This document shows positions 52,993 through 61,931 of a stretch of 64,000 nt of DNA, in pieces (position 1 is the first letter of the stretch; every line of letters begins with the position of its first letter). This DNA is from Butyricicoccus faecihominis (lineage in GTDB: Bacteria > Bacillota > Clostridia > Oscillospirales > Butyricicoccaceae). Both the position numbers and the translations under genes were made by a program. The notes under the pieces are model-generated. The model worked only from the letters and a program-made list of their open reading frames with translations, had not been told where the DNA came from and did no database searches. The stretch covers positions 1 through 64,000 of the forward strand of contig NZ_JANGCE010000012.1 of NCBI RefSeq assembly GCF_024462775.1. The letters run 5' to 3'.

Positions 52993-54188
52993 ATCTTTTG
53001 ATGGTGGGCGTGGATTTTACGCGCGCGGATATCGCGCTGCGCGAGCCGCTCTCCTTTGTGCGCGGGCAGGTGCTGGCGCTGCTGCCGCGCATTGCGGAAA
53101 AGCCCGGCGTTTCGGGCTGCGCGCTGCTGGCCACCTGCAACCGCACCGAGCTGTACGTGCATCTTATGGACGGGGCCGAGGCGGACGCGCTTTCCTTGCT
53201 TTGCGCCGCCGCGGGCGTGCCGCCGGAAAGCTACCGCGCCGCGGCGCAGGTGCTGCGCGGCAACGCCGTCGCGCGCCATCTGGCCGAGGTCGCCGCGGGC
53301 GTGCAGAGCCAGATATATGGGGACGACCAGATCGTTTCGCAGGTGCGGGACGCGGCCGCGCTCGCGCGGCAGGCGGGCGCGATGGACGCGGTGATGGACA
53401 CCCTGTTCCGCCGCGCCGTGACCGCGGGCAAGCGCGTGCGCACCGAAACGCGGCTGCGCGGCGTGCCGCCCTCGGCGGCCCAGCGCGCGATAGCGCGCGC
53501 GGAAACGTTTTTCGGCGGCCTTGCGGGCAAACGGGCCGTGGTGATCGGCAACGGCGAAATGGGCCGCCTGTCCGCCGCGCTGCTGCGGGACGCGGGCTGC
53601 GCGGTCACGATCACGCTGCGCACCTACCGGCACGGCGAGACCGTGGTGCCCGCGGGCTGCGCCACCCACCCGTACGACGACCGCGCCGCCCTGCTGGACG
53701 GGGCCGATCTCGCCGTTTCGGCGACGACCAGCCCGCATCTGACCATCGCGGCGGAGCAGGTGCGCGCCATGAAACACCCGCCGCGTTTGCTGATCGACCT
53801 TGCCATGCCGCGCGATATCGACGGGGCGGCGGCGGGCGGGGGGGTGGCGGTTTGGAACCTCGACGATCTGGGCCGCGCGGCGGATGAAAACGCGGCGGAC
53901 CGCGCCAGAGCCATGGAGATCGTCGGGGAGGAGCTCGCGGCGTTTGCCGAATGGCACGCTTACCGCCGGTCGCTCCCCGTGATCGACGAGGTAAAGGGTA
54001 CCGCCCTGCGGCGCCTGCGGTTCGACCATGACTTTTCGGCGCTTTATGAGGAAAACGATGTGGACGGTCTGCTGGAGCTGGCGGTCGGTAAAACGGTCGA
54101 TTTGCTTTTGGGCGGCATGAAGGAAGCGGTCAGCCCCGAGCGGCTGACCGACTGTCTGGCCCGTATGAGAAAGGGAATGAACGGATGA
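52989..54188 (+). CDS. hemA: glutamyl-tRNA reductase HemA
   Basis: 399 residues from the TTG at 52989 (GGAGGG eight bases upstream), giving the usual NLLMVGVDF N-terminus. The catalytic cysteine is in LATCNRTELYV, and the NADPH domain has VVIGNGEMG. It makes glutamate-1-semialdehyde, the first precursor of all tetrapyrroles. Placing it in the cobalamin operon couples ring supply to corrin demand. Its end overlaps cbiH. Confidence 0.95.
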   Translation: MNLLMVGVDFTRADIALREPLSFVRGQVLALLPRIAEKPGVSGCALLATCNRTELYVHLMDGAEADALSLLCAAAGVPPESYRAAAQVLRGNAVARHLAEVAAGVQSQIYGDDQIVSQVRDAAALARQAGAMDAVMDTLFRRAVTAGKRVRTETRLRGVPPSAAQRAIARAETFFGGLAGKRAVVIGNGEMGRLSAALLRDAGCAVTITLRTYRHGETVVPAGCATHPYDDRAALLDGADLAVSATTSPHLTIAAEQVRAMKHPPRLLIDLAMPRDIDGAAAGGGVAVWNLDDLGRAADENAADRARAMEIVGEELAAFAEWHAYRRSLPVIDEVKGTALRRLRFDHDFSALYEENDVDGLLELAVGKTVDLLLGGMKEAVSPERLTDCLARMRKGMNG

Positions 54189-54910
54189 TCTATGTAATCG
54201 GCCTAGGCCCGGGCGGCGCGGCGCAAATGACGGCGCGCGCGAAAAACGCCCTAGCCCGGTGCGACACCGTGGCGGGCTACGGCCTGTATCTGGACTTGAT
54301 CGAAGAGCTGACGGCGGGAAAAACGCGCATCGCCACCGGCATGACGCGCGAGACCGAACGCTGCCGGCAGGCGCTGGATGCGGCGCGGGCGGGGCATACG
54401 GTGGCCGTTGTTTCCTCGGGCGACGCGGGCGTTTACGGCATGGCCGGGCTGGTTTTGGAGCTGGCGGGCGAGCGGCCAGACGTTGCGATCGAAGTCATCC
54501 CCGGCGTAACGGCGGCGCTTTCGGGCGGGGCCGTGCTCGGCGCGCCCATGACGAACGATTTCGCGTGCATCAGCCTGTCCGACCTGATGACGCCGTGGGC
54601 GGTTATCGAAAAGCGCCTGCGCGCCGCGGCGGAGGGCGATTTCTGCATCGCCCTGTACAACCCGATGAGCAAGAAACGGCGGGATCAGCTGCCGCGCGCC
54701 TGCGATATCCTGCTTGCCGCGCGCGCGCCGGAAACCGTGTGCGGGCTGACGCGAAACATCGGCCGCGAAGGAGAAACATATGATTTGTTAACGCTCCGCG
54801 AACTGCGGGACGCGGCGGTCGATATGCTGACCACCGTGTTCGTCGGCAATTCGCAGACCCGCGTGATCGCGGGCCGCATGGTGACGCCCCGGGGGTACCG
54901 GATCGAATGA
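54185..54910 (+). CDS. cbiH: precorrin-3B/cobalt-factor III C17-methyltransferase CbiH
   Basis: 241 residues. The tetrapyrrole methylase motifs are GLGPGGAAQMTARAKNAL, SSGDAGVYGMAG and VIPGVTAALSGGAVL, followed by the CbiH-typical ALYNPMSKKRRDQL. It adds the C17 methyl and contracts the ring. It overlaps both neighbours by four bases. Confidence 0.95.
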   Translation: MIYVIGLGPGGAAQMTARAKNALARCDTVAGYGLYLDLIEELTAGKTRIATGMTRETERCRQALDAARAGHTVAVVSSGDAGVYGMAGLVLELAGERPDVAIEVIPGVTAALSGGAVLGAPMTNDFACISLSDLMTPWAVIEKRLRAAAEGDFCIALYNPMSKKRRDQLPRACDILLAARAPETVCGLTRNIGREGETYDLLTLRELRDAAVDMLTTVFVGNSQTRVIAGRMVTPRGYRIE

Positions 54911-56109
54911 GCGTTTTTGTTTTTGCGGGCACGAGCGAGGGGCGCGCGCTGCTGAAATTCCTTTCCGCGCGCGGCGTTTGCGCCACGGCCTTCGTGGCGA
55001 CGGCGTATGGCGAGCAGGTGCTCGAACCCATGCCCGGCGTTACCGTGCACGCGGGCAGGCTTTCGCAGCCGGAAATGGAGCGGGTGCTCGCGGCGGGCGC
55101 CGTCTGTATCGACGCGACGCACCCCTACGCGAGCGAGGTCAGCCGCCTGCTCGAAGCGGCGTGCGCGAATACGGGCGCGGAATATTTGCGCCTTGTCCGT
55201 CCCGCGCTTACGCGGCAAGGGGCCGATACCGTGCCCGATACCGAAAGCGCCGTTCGCTGGCTGAACGACCACCCCGGCCGCGTGCTGCTGACGACGGGCA
55301 GCAAGGAGCTTGCCGCCTACACGGCGGTAAAGGGCTTTGCGGAGCGGATATATCCGCGCGTGCTGCCCACGGCGGCGGTGATCGAAGCGTGCGTGGCGCT
55401 GGGCTTTCCGCCCGCGCATCTCATTGCCATGCAGGGCCCGTTTTCGCGGGAACTGAACGCCGCCTTGCTGCGGCAGGTCGGCGCGGAGATTCTTGTTACC
55501 AAGGATACGGGCCGCGCGGGCGGCTTTGCGGAAAAACTTAACGCCGCGCGGGACGCGGGCGCGCGGGTGCTGGTCGTTTCCCGGCCGCGCGAGGAAGCGG
55601 GCCGCACCCTTTCGGAGATGCGGGACTATCTGACCGCGCGCCTTGGTCTCGCCAAGGCATTGCCGGAAGCGCCGCGCTTTCCGCTATTTGTTTCGCTCGC
55701 GGGGCGGCTGTGTGTGATCTTCGGCGCGGGGAAAATAGCGGCGCGCCGCGCTTCTGTCCTTCGGCGCTTTGGGGCGGAAGTGCGCGTGATCGCGCCCGAA
55801 AGCCCCGCGGGGCTTGCCCTTTACGCGGCGCGCGGGTACGAGCCGGGCGATCTGACGGGCGCGTTTCTCGCGGTCGCGGCGACGAGCGACCGGGCGGTGA
55901 ACGCCCGCGTCGCGGCGGACTGCCGGGCCGCGGGCGTGCCGTGCAGCGTGGCCGACCGCGCCGGGGAATCCACCTTCTTTTTCCCGGCCATCTGCGAGGG
56001 GAACGGCCTTGTCGCGGGCGTGGTGTCGGACGGCGCGCACCACGAAAAGACCGCCCTCATGGCAAAGCGCATCCGCGCCGTATTGGAGGAAACCGATGAA
56101 AACGATTAA
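54907..56109 (+). CDS. cbiJ: cobalt-precorrin-6A reductase (CbiJ) fused to precorrin-2 dehydrogenase (SirC-like)
   Basis: 400 residues. Residues 1-240 are CbiJ: FAGTSEGRALLKFL at the N-terminus, DATHPYASEVSRLLEAAC and LLTTGSKELAAY. From about 252, LFVSLAGRLCVIFGAGKIAARRA begins a domain like the N-terminal dehydrogenase part of CysG/SirC, with a GAGKIA NAD loop and AATSDRAVNARVAADC. The second part would turn precorrin-2 into sirohydrochlorin. Fusion of two steps that are not adjacent in the pathway is unusual. It overlaps the hemC start by 14 bases. Confidence 0.85.
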   Translation: MSVFVFAGTSEGRALLKFLSARGVCATAFVATAYGEQVLEPMPGVTVHAGRLSQPEMERVLAAGAVCIDATHPYASEVSRLLEAACANTGAEYLRLVRPALTRQGADTVPDTESAVRWLNDHPGRVLLTTGSKELAAYTAVKGFAERIYPRVLPTAAVIEACVALGFPPAHLIAMQGPFSRELNAALLRQVGAEILVTKDTGRAGGFAEKLNAARDAGARVLVVSRPREEAGRTLSEMRDYLTARLGLAKALPEAPRFPLFVSLAGRLCVIFGAGKIAARRASVLRRFGAEVRVIAPESPAGLALYAARGYEPGDLTGAFLAVAATSDRAVNARVAADCRAAGVPCSVADRAGESTFFFPAICEGNGLVAGVVSDGAHHEKTALMAKRIRAVLEETDEND

Positions 56110-56962
56110 AATCGGCAGCCGGGACAGCCGCCTTGCGGTGTGTCAGGCGCAGGAGGTGCTGAACCGCCTTGGCGGCGGCACGCTCACCACCATGAAAACG
56201 CTGGGCGATAAGATTCTGGACCGCACGCTCGACAAGGTGGGCGGCAAGGGCCTGTTCGTCAAGGAGCTGGATCTGGCGCTGCTCGACGGGCGCATCGACC
56301 TTGCCGTGCACAGCCTGAAGGATGTGCCGATGGAGCTGCCCGAGGGCCTTACGCTTTTGGCCTTTCCGCCGCGCGCGGACGCGCGGGACGCGCTCGTTTT
56401 GCCGGAAAGCGGCGTTTGGGATCAAACGAGGCCCATCGGCTGCTCGGCGGCCCGGCGGCAGGCGCAGCTTGGCGCGCTGTTCCCCGAAATAGAGGTGCGG
56501 CCCGTGCGCGGCAACGTGCAAACAAGGCTTGCAAAGCTGGAAGCGGGGCAGTACGGCGCGCTGGTGCTCGCGGCGGCGGGGCTGCAGCGCCTTGGTCTTT
56601 CGCACCGCGTCAGCCGTGTGTTCACGCCGGAGGAAATGCTGCCCGCCGCAGGGCAGGGCATTCTCGCGGTGGAGGGCCGCGCGGGCGAGTGGGCGGAGGA
56701 GACGCGCCTTTTGGACGATGCGTCCGCGCGCGCCTGCGCCATGGCCGAGCGCGCCTTTGTCCGCACGCTGGACGGCGGCTGCTTTTCGCCCATCGCGGCC
56801 TATGCCGAAACCGAAGAAGGGCTGCTGCACCTGCGCGGCCTGTATGTAACGGGCGAGGGGCGCGCCGTGCGCGGCGCGCTGACAGGCGCGTGTGACAGCG
56901 CCGAAACGCTGGGCAGAACGCTTGCCCTACAACTCAAATGGGAAGCGGAGGGGCGCATATGA
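56096..56962 (+). CDS. hemC: hydroxymethylbilane synthase HemC (porphobilinogen deaminase)
   Basis: 288 residues from the ATG at 56096. The N-terminal KIGSRDSRLAVCQAQEV, DKVGGKGLFVKELD and SLKDVP are conserved. The dipyrromethane-cofactor cysteine is in LDGGCFSPIAAYA. It builds the linear tetrapyrrole from porphobilinogen. It overlaps the following gene by four bases. Confidence 0.95.
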   Translation: MKTIKIGSRDSRLAVCQAQEVLNRLGGGTLTTMKTLGDKILDRTLDKVGGKGLFVKELDLALLDGRIDLAVHSLKDVPMELPEGLTLLAFPPRADARDALVLPESGVWDQTRPIGCSAARRQAQLGALFPEIEVRPVRGNVQTRLAKLEAGQYGALVLAAAGLQRLGLSHRVSRVFTPEEMLPAAGQGILAVEGRAGEWAEETRLLDDASARACAMAERAFVRTLDGGCFSPIAAYAETEEGLLHLRGLYVTGEGRAVRGALTGACDSAETLGRTLALQLKWEAEGRI

Positions 56963-58455
56963 CAGGGCTTGTCACACTCGTCGGCGCGGGGCCGGGCGAT
57001 AAGGGCTTGCTGACGCTGGCGGGAGCGGAAGCGCTCCGCGCGGCGGAAGCGGTCGTATTCGACCGGCTGGTCGATCCTTCGATCCTCGCGCTCATCCCGG
57101 CGGGGGCCGAAACGGTCGATGTGGGCAAGCGGCAGGGCAGCCACCCCGTGCCGCAGGATGAGATCAACAGGGTTCTCGTCCGGCTCGCTGAAAGCGGCAA
57201 AAACACCGTGCGCCTTAAGGGAGGGGATTGCTATCTCTTTGGCCGCGGGGGCGAGGAATGCGAGTATTTGCGGGAACACGGCGTGCCGTTTCGCGTCATT
57301 CCGGGCGTTACCTCGGCGCTGGCCGCGCCCGCGTTCGCGGGTATCCCGGTCACGCACCGCGATTTTGCTTCCTCGGTGCATCTCATAACGGCGCACGCGC
57401 GGGCGGGCAAGCCGCTCGAAATAGATTTTGAGGCGCTCGTGCGCCTGCGCGGCACGCTGGTGTTTTTCATGGGTCTTGCGGCGCTTAGCGATGTGATGCG
57501 GGGCCTGATTGCCGCCGGTATAGACCCCGAAACGCCCGCCGCCGTCATTGAAAACGGCGCGCGCGCCCGTCAGCGCAAGGTTGTGGCGACGGCTTCGTCG
57601 CTCACGGAAGCGGTGCGCGCGGCCGATGTGCAAAGCCCGGCGCTCATCGTCGTCGGCCCGGTTTGCGGCCTGTCGGACGCGCTCGATTGGTTTTCGGCGC
57701 TGCCGCTTTTTGGCAAGACCGTGGCGGTGACAAGGCCGCGCGACCGGGCGGGCACGCTGTCGGACCGCCTGCGCGCGCTCGGCGCGGAGGTGGTCGAGTG
57801 CCCGGTGATCGAAACGCGCGAGATAGAGGACGGCGCGGCCCTTTCCTCAGCCCTGCGGGAAACGTGGAATTGGGTCGTGCTGACCAGCCCGGCGGGCGTG
57901 CCCGCGATGGTGCGCGCGCTCACGCGGCAGGGGCGCGATCTGCGCGCGCTTTACGGCTGCCGCTTCGCCGTGATCGGCAAGGGAACGGAAGCGGCGCTTG
58001 CAAAGCTCGGCGTTCGGGCCGACCTGTGTCCCGCGCGGTACGACGGCGCGCACCTTGCGCGCGCGCTTGTTGCGGCGGCCAAACCGGGCGACCGCGTGCT
58101 GCTGCTGCGCGCGAAGGAAGGTTCGCCCGCGCTGCCCGAGGCGCTCCGCGCGGTGGGCCTGCCGTTTGCCGATGTGCCGGTTTACGAGACCGTGTACCGG
58201 GAAGAGGGCGCGGAGGCGCTGCGCGCCCTGCTCGCCGCCGGAAGGCTCTATGCCGCGACCTTTACCAGCGCGTCCACGGTCACGGGCTTTGTCCGCGTGT
58301 GCGGCGGCGCGCCGCTTTCCGGCTTTATCGCCGTGTGCATCGGCGAACAGACCGCCAAAGCCGCCCGCGCGCACGGTATGCGCGTGCAAACAGCGAAAAA
58401 CGCGACGATCGACGACCTGATCGCCTGCTTGATGGAGGGAAACAAACATGTTTAA
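56959..58455 (+). CDS. cobA: uroporphyrinogen-III methyltransferase fused to uroporphyrinogen-III synthase (CobA-HemD)
   Basis: 498 residues from the ATG at 56959. Residues 1-245 are the SUMT/CobA methylase (LVGAGPGDKGLLTLAGAEAL, VRLKGGDCYLFGRGGEE). From about 260 there is a HemD domain (TVAVTRPRDRAGTLSDRL, WVVLTSPAGVPAMV, FTSASTVTGFV). The enzyme would close the ring and methylate it to precorrin-2. Such fusions are common in Clostridia. It overlaps hemB by eight bases. Confidence 0.94.
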   Translation: MTGLVTLVGAGPGDKGLLTLAGAEALRAAEAVVFDRLVDPSILALIPAGAETVDVGKRQGSHPVPQDEINRVLVRLAESGKNTVRLKGGDCYLFGRGGEECEYLREHGVPFRVIPGVTSALAAPAFAGIPVTHRDFASSVHLITAHARAGKPLEIDFEALVRLRGTLVFFMGLAALSDVMRGLIAAGIDPETPAAVIENGARARQRKVVATASSLTEAVRAADVQSPALIVVGPVCGLSDALDWFSALPLFGKTVAVTRPRDRAGTLSDRLRALGAEVVECPVIETREIEDGAALSSALRETWNWVVLTSPAGVPAMVRALTRQGRDLRALYGCRFAVIGKGTEAALAKLGVRADLCPARYDGAHLARALVAAAKPGDRVLLLRAKEGSPALPEALRAVGLPFADVPVYETVYREEGAEALRALLAAGRLYAATFTSASTVTGFVRVCGGAPLSGFIAVCIGEQTAKAARAHGMRVQTAKNATIDDLIACLMEGNKHV

Positions 58456-59434
58456 CGATACGATCCGCCCGCGCCGCCTGCGCGCTTCAGACAGCCTGCG
58501 GCGCATGGCGCGCGAAACGCGCCTGTCGCCGGACAGCCTGATCTGGCCCATCTTCGTGCGCGAAGGCACGCATATCTATGAGGAGATCCCCTCGCTGCCC
58601 GGCCAGTATCACTATTCGCCGGACGAATTGGGGCGCGCGGTCGAACGCGCGCGCGCGCACGGCGTTTCTCGCCTGATCCTGTTCGGCCTGCCCGAAGAGA
58701 AGGACGAGATCGGTTCGGGCGCGTGGGCCGAAAACGGGATTGTGCAGCAGGGCCTGCGCGCACTGCGCGCGCTCGACCCCTCGCTCTACCTCATCACCGA
58801 TGTGTGCATGTGCGAATACACCTCGCACGGCCACTGCGGCATCCTGTGCGGGCACGATGTGGACAACGATCAAACGACCGAGCGGCTGGCGCAGATCGCG
58901 GTCAGCCATGTGCGGGCGGGCGCGGACATGGTCGCCCCCTCGGACATGATGGACGGCCGCGTGGCCGCCATCCGCCGCGCGCTCGATGAAAACGGCTTTG
59001 TAAACACGCCCATCATGTCCTACGCGGCCAAGTACGCTTCTTTTTTCTACGGCCCGTTCCGCGACGCGGCTGGCTCGGCCCCGTCCTTTGGCGACCGCCG
59101 CTCCTACCAAATGGACTGGCACAATGGCCGCGAGGCCATGCGCGAGTGCGCGCTCGACGTGCAGGAGGGCGCGGATATCCTGATGATCAAGCCCGCCATG
59201 TCCTACCTCGATCTGGTCTATCAGTGCAAACAGCGGTTTGAACTGCCGGTCGCGGCCTATTCGGTATCGGGCGAGTACGCCATGATCAAGGCGGCGGCAA
59301 AGGCCGGTCTCATCGACGAGTACGGCGTGATGTGCGAATCGGCCGTCGGCATGTTCCGCGCGGGCGCGGATATTTTGATCACGTACTTCGCTCCCGAACT
59401 GGCGGACGCGATGCGGAAAGGGGATATCGGCTGA
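58448..59434 (+). CDS. hemB: porphobilinogen synthase HemB
   Basis: 328 residues. The active-site region has DVCMCEYTSHGHCGIL (zinc-cysteine cluster type) and the Schiff-base lysines lie in YAAKYASFFYGPFRDAAGS and MIKPAMSYLDLV. It joins two aminolevulinate molecules to porphobilinogen. It ends one base into the hemL start. Confidence 0.96.
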   Translation: MFNDTIRPRRLRASDSLRRMARETRLSPDSLIWPIFVREGTHIYEEIPSLPGQYHYSPDELGRAVERARAHGVSRLILFGLPEEKDEIGSGAWAENGIVQQGLRALRALDPSLYLITDVCMCEYTSHGHCGILCGHDVDNDQTTERLAQIAVSHVRAGADMVAPSDMMDGRVAAIRRALDENGFVNTPIMSYAAKYASFFYGPFRDAAGSAPSFGDRRSYQMDWHNGREAMRECALDVQEGADILMIKPAMSYLDLVYQCKQRFELPVAAYSVSGEYAMIKAAAKAGLIDEYGVMCESAVGMFRAGADILITYFAPELADAMRKGDIG

Positions 59435-60717
59435 TGACAAACTCGGAACAGCTTTTTGAACGCGCCAAGCAGGTGCTGCCCGGCGGCGTCAATTCGCCGG
59501 TGCGCGCGTTCCGCGCGGTGGGCGGCAAGCCGCGCTTCATTGAAAAGGCCCTCGGCAGCCATGTTTTGGACGCGGACGGGCTGGAATACATCGATTACGT
59601 CGGCTCTTGGGGGCCGATGGTGCTGGGCCACAGCCACCCGGATATTCTCGCGGCCGTGCACGAGCGCATGCTCTCCGGCCTGTCCTTCGGCGCGCCGACG
59701 GCGCTCGAGGTCGAAATGGCCGAGCGCATGGTGGAAATGGTGCCGCATATCGAAATGGTGCGCATGGTCAATTCCGGCACCGAGGCCGTGATGAGCGCCG
59801 TGCGTCTGGCGCGCGGCGCGACCGGACGGGACAAGCTCATCAAGTTCGACGGCTGCTACCACGGCCATTCGGACGCGATGCTGGTCGGCGCGGGCTCGGG
59901 CGCGCTCACGCAGGGCGTGCCGGATTCCAAGGGCGTGACGGGCGGCGCGGCGCGGGACACGCTGCTCGCGCAGTATAACGATCTGGATTCTGCCCGCGCT
60001 TTGTTTGACGCCAACCCCGGGGCGGTCGCCGCCGTCATCGTCGAGCCGGTCGCGGCCAATATGGGCGTGGTGCCGCCAAAGCCGGGCTTTCTAGAAGGGC
60101 TGCGCGCGCTCTGCGACCAACACGGCGCGCTTTTGATCTTTGACGAGGTGATCACCGGCTTCCGGCTGGCAAAGGGCGGCGCGCAGGAGTATTTCAGCGT
60201 CAGAGCCGATCTTACTACCTTTGGCAAAATCATCGGCGGCGGCATGCCGGTCGGCGCGTACGCGGGCCCGCGTGAGCTGATGGAGCAGGTCGCGCCCTGC
60301 GGGCCGGTCTATCAGGCGGGCACGCTGTCGGGCAACCCGGTCGCCATGGCGGCGGGAATCAAGCAGCTGGAAATCTTAAACGAGCACCCGGACTGCTACG
60401 AGGTCATGGAGACCTCGGCCCTGTATTTGGCGAACCACCTGCGCGAAAGCGCCAAAAAGCATGGCGTGCCCATGCAGGTCAATCAAGTCGGTTCTTTGCT
60501 TTGCGCCTACTTTACGGCGGAGCCGGTCGATTGCTTCGCGGCGGCGCGGCGCGCGGATACGGCCCAATACGCCGCGTACTTTAACGGCATGCTGGCGCGC
60601 GGGGTCTATCTCGCGCCCAGCCAGTTTGAGGCGATGTTCGTTTCGAGCGCGCACACGGTCAGTGATTTGGCGTTTACCGTAAAGGCGGCGGAGGAAACGC
60701 TGGCCGAGATGCAGTAA
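59434..60717 (+). CDS. hemL: glutamate-1-semialdehyde 2,1-aminomutase HemL
   Basis: 427 residues from the ATG at 59434. PGGVNSPVRAF is the family N-terminus, and the pyridoxal-phosphate lysine is in TTFGKIIGGGMPVGAYAG. It converts glutamate-1-semialdehyde to 5-aminolevulinate, the step after HemA. Confidence 0.96.
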   Translation: MTNSEQLFERAKQVLPGGVNSPVRAFRAVGGKPRFIEKALGSHVLDADGLEYIDYVGSWGPMVLGHSHPDILAAVHERMLSGLSFGAPTALEVEMAERMVEMVPHIEMVRMVNSGTEAVMSAVRLARGATGRDKLIKFDGCYHGHSDAMLVGAGSGALTQGVPDSKGVTGGAARDTLLAQYNDLDSARALFDANPGAVAAVIVEPVAANMGVVPPKPGFLEGLRALCDQHGALLIFDEVITGFRLAKGGAQEYFSVRADLTTFGKIIGGGMPVGAYAGPRELMEQVAPCGPVYQAGTLSGNPVAMAAGIKQLEILNEHPDCYEVMETSALYLANHLRESAKKHGVPMQVNQVGSLLCAYFTAEPVDCFAAARRADTAQYAAYFNGMLARGVYLAPSQFEAMFVSSAHTVSDLAFTVKAAEETLAEMQ

Positions 60718-60737
60718 AACTTTTGGAGGGCAACAAA

Positions 60738-61931
60738 ATGGAGCGGCGGTTTTTCATCATAGGCGCGGGTATGGGCGCGCGGGACGGGCTGACGGGCGAG
60801 GCGAAGCGCGCGCTGGACGCGGCGGACGCGGTGTTTGCCACGGCGCGCCTTGCCGGCTTGCGCGCGGACGCGAAAATCTGTCCGCTCGGCGAGCTGGCCG
60901 AACGGGCCGTTTCATCCGGCGCGGCAAGCGCCGCGCTGCTCGTATCCGGCGATGTGGGCTTTTTCAGCGCCGCGCCCCGGCTGCGGCAGGCGCTGCTGCC
61001 GCACGGCGCGGTAACGCTCTTTTGCGGCCTATCCAGCATGCAGGTGTTTTGCGCGAAGCTTGGCATGGCGTACGAGGATGCGTTCGCCGTCAGCCTGCAC
61101 GGGCGGCGCGGCAGCCTGCTCGGCCCTGTCAGCTATCATGAAAAGGTGTTCGCGCTCACCGGCGGGGAAAACCGCGCGGACGCGCTGTGCGCGGGGCTGG
61201 CCGAAGCCGGGCTGGGGCGCCTGACGGTGCATCTCGGCGAAAACCTCGGCGCGGCGGACGAGCGCGTTACCACGGGCACGGCCGCGTCGCTCGCGGGCGC
61301 GGGCTGCGGCGACCTTGCCGTGCTGCTCGTGGAAAACCCGGCGGCGGCGGACGCTTCCGCGCCCATCCGCGATACCATGCTCACGCGCGGCAAGGCGCCC
61401 ATGACCAAGGAAGAGGTGCGCTGGGTCGCGCTCGCCAAGCTCGCGGTGCGGCCGCGCGATACCGTGTGGGATGTGGGCGCGGGCACGGGCGCGATGACGC
61501 TGGAGCTGGCCCGCCGCGCGCACTTGGGCCTGACCTACGCGGTTGAACGAAACCCCGAAGCGCTGGCGCTGCTGCGGGAAAACCGCGTAAAGCTCGGCGG
61601 GTACAATGTTCTGCCTGTGCCGGGCCTTGCGCCGGAAGCGCTGCACGCGCTGCCCGCGCCGGACTGTGTGTTCGTCGGCGGCAGCGGCGGGGCGCTCGCC
61701 GGGATTTTGCGCGCGGCGCGGGAAAAGAACCCCAAGGTGCGCGTCGCGGTCACGGCGGTTTCGCTGGAAACCGTGGGCGAAGCGCTGGGCGCGCTGAGGG
61801 AAGCGGGCTTTGCTAATATCGAAACGGTGCAGCTTGCGGCGGCGCGCGGGCAGACCGCGGGCAGCCACACGCTGATGCGGGCGAACAACCCGGTCTATCT
61901 GTTTACAGGGGGCGGCGCGCATGGCGAATGA
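60738..61931 (+). CDS. cbiET: precorrin-6Y C5,15-methyltransferase/decarboxylase, CbiE-CbiT fusion
   Basis: 397 residues from the ATG at 60738 (GGAGGG about eight bases upstream). The first part (to about 200) is CbiE (GAGMGARDGLTGEAKRAL, SGDVGFFSAA), and the second part CbiT (TKEEVRWVALAKL, WDVGAGTGAMTLELAR, FVGGSGG). It methylates C5 and C15 and removes the acetate carboxyl. The CobL-type order, E then T, is seen. It overlaps cbiA by 11 bases. Confidence 0.93.
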   Translation: MERRFFIIGAGMGARDGLTGEAKRALDAADAVFATARLAGLRADAKICPLGELAERAVSSGAASAALLVSGDVGFFSAAPRLRQALLPHGAVTLFCGLSSMQVFCAKLGMAYEDAFAVSLHGRRGSLLGPVSYHEKVFALTGGENRADALCAGLAEAGLGRLTVHLGENLGAADERVTTGTAASLAGAGCGDLAVLLVENPAAADASAPIRDTMLTRGKAPMTKEEVRWVALAKLAVRPRDTVWDVGAGTGAMTLELARRAHLGLTYAVERNPEALALLRENRVKLGGYNVLPVPGLAPEALHALPAPDCVFVGGSGGALAGILRAAREKNPKVRVAVTAVSLETVGEALGALREAGFANIETVQLAAARGQTAGSHTLMRANNPVYLFTGGGAHGE

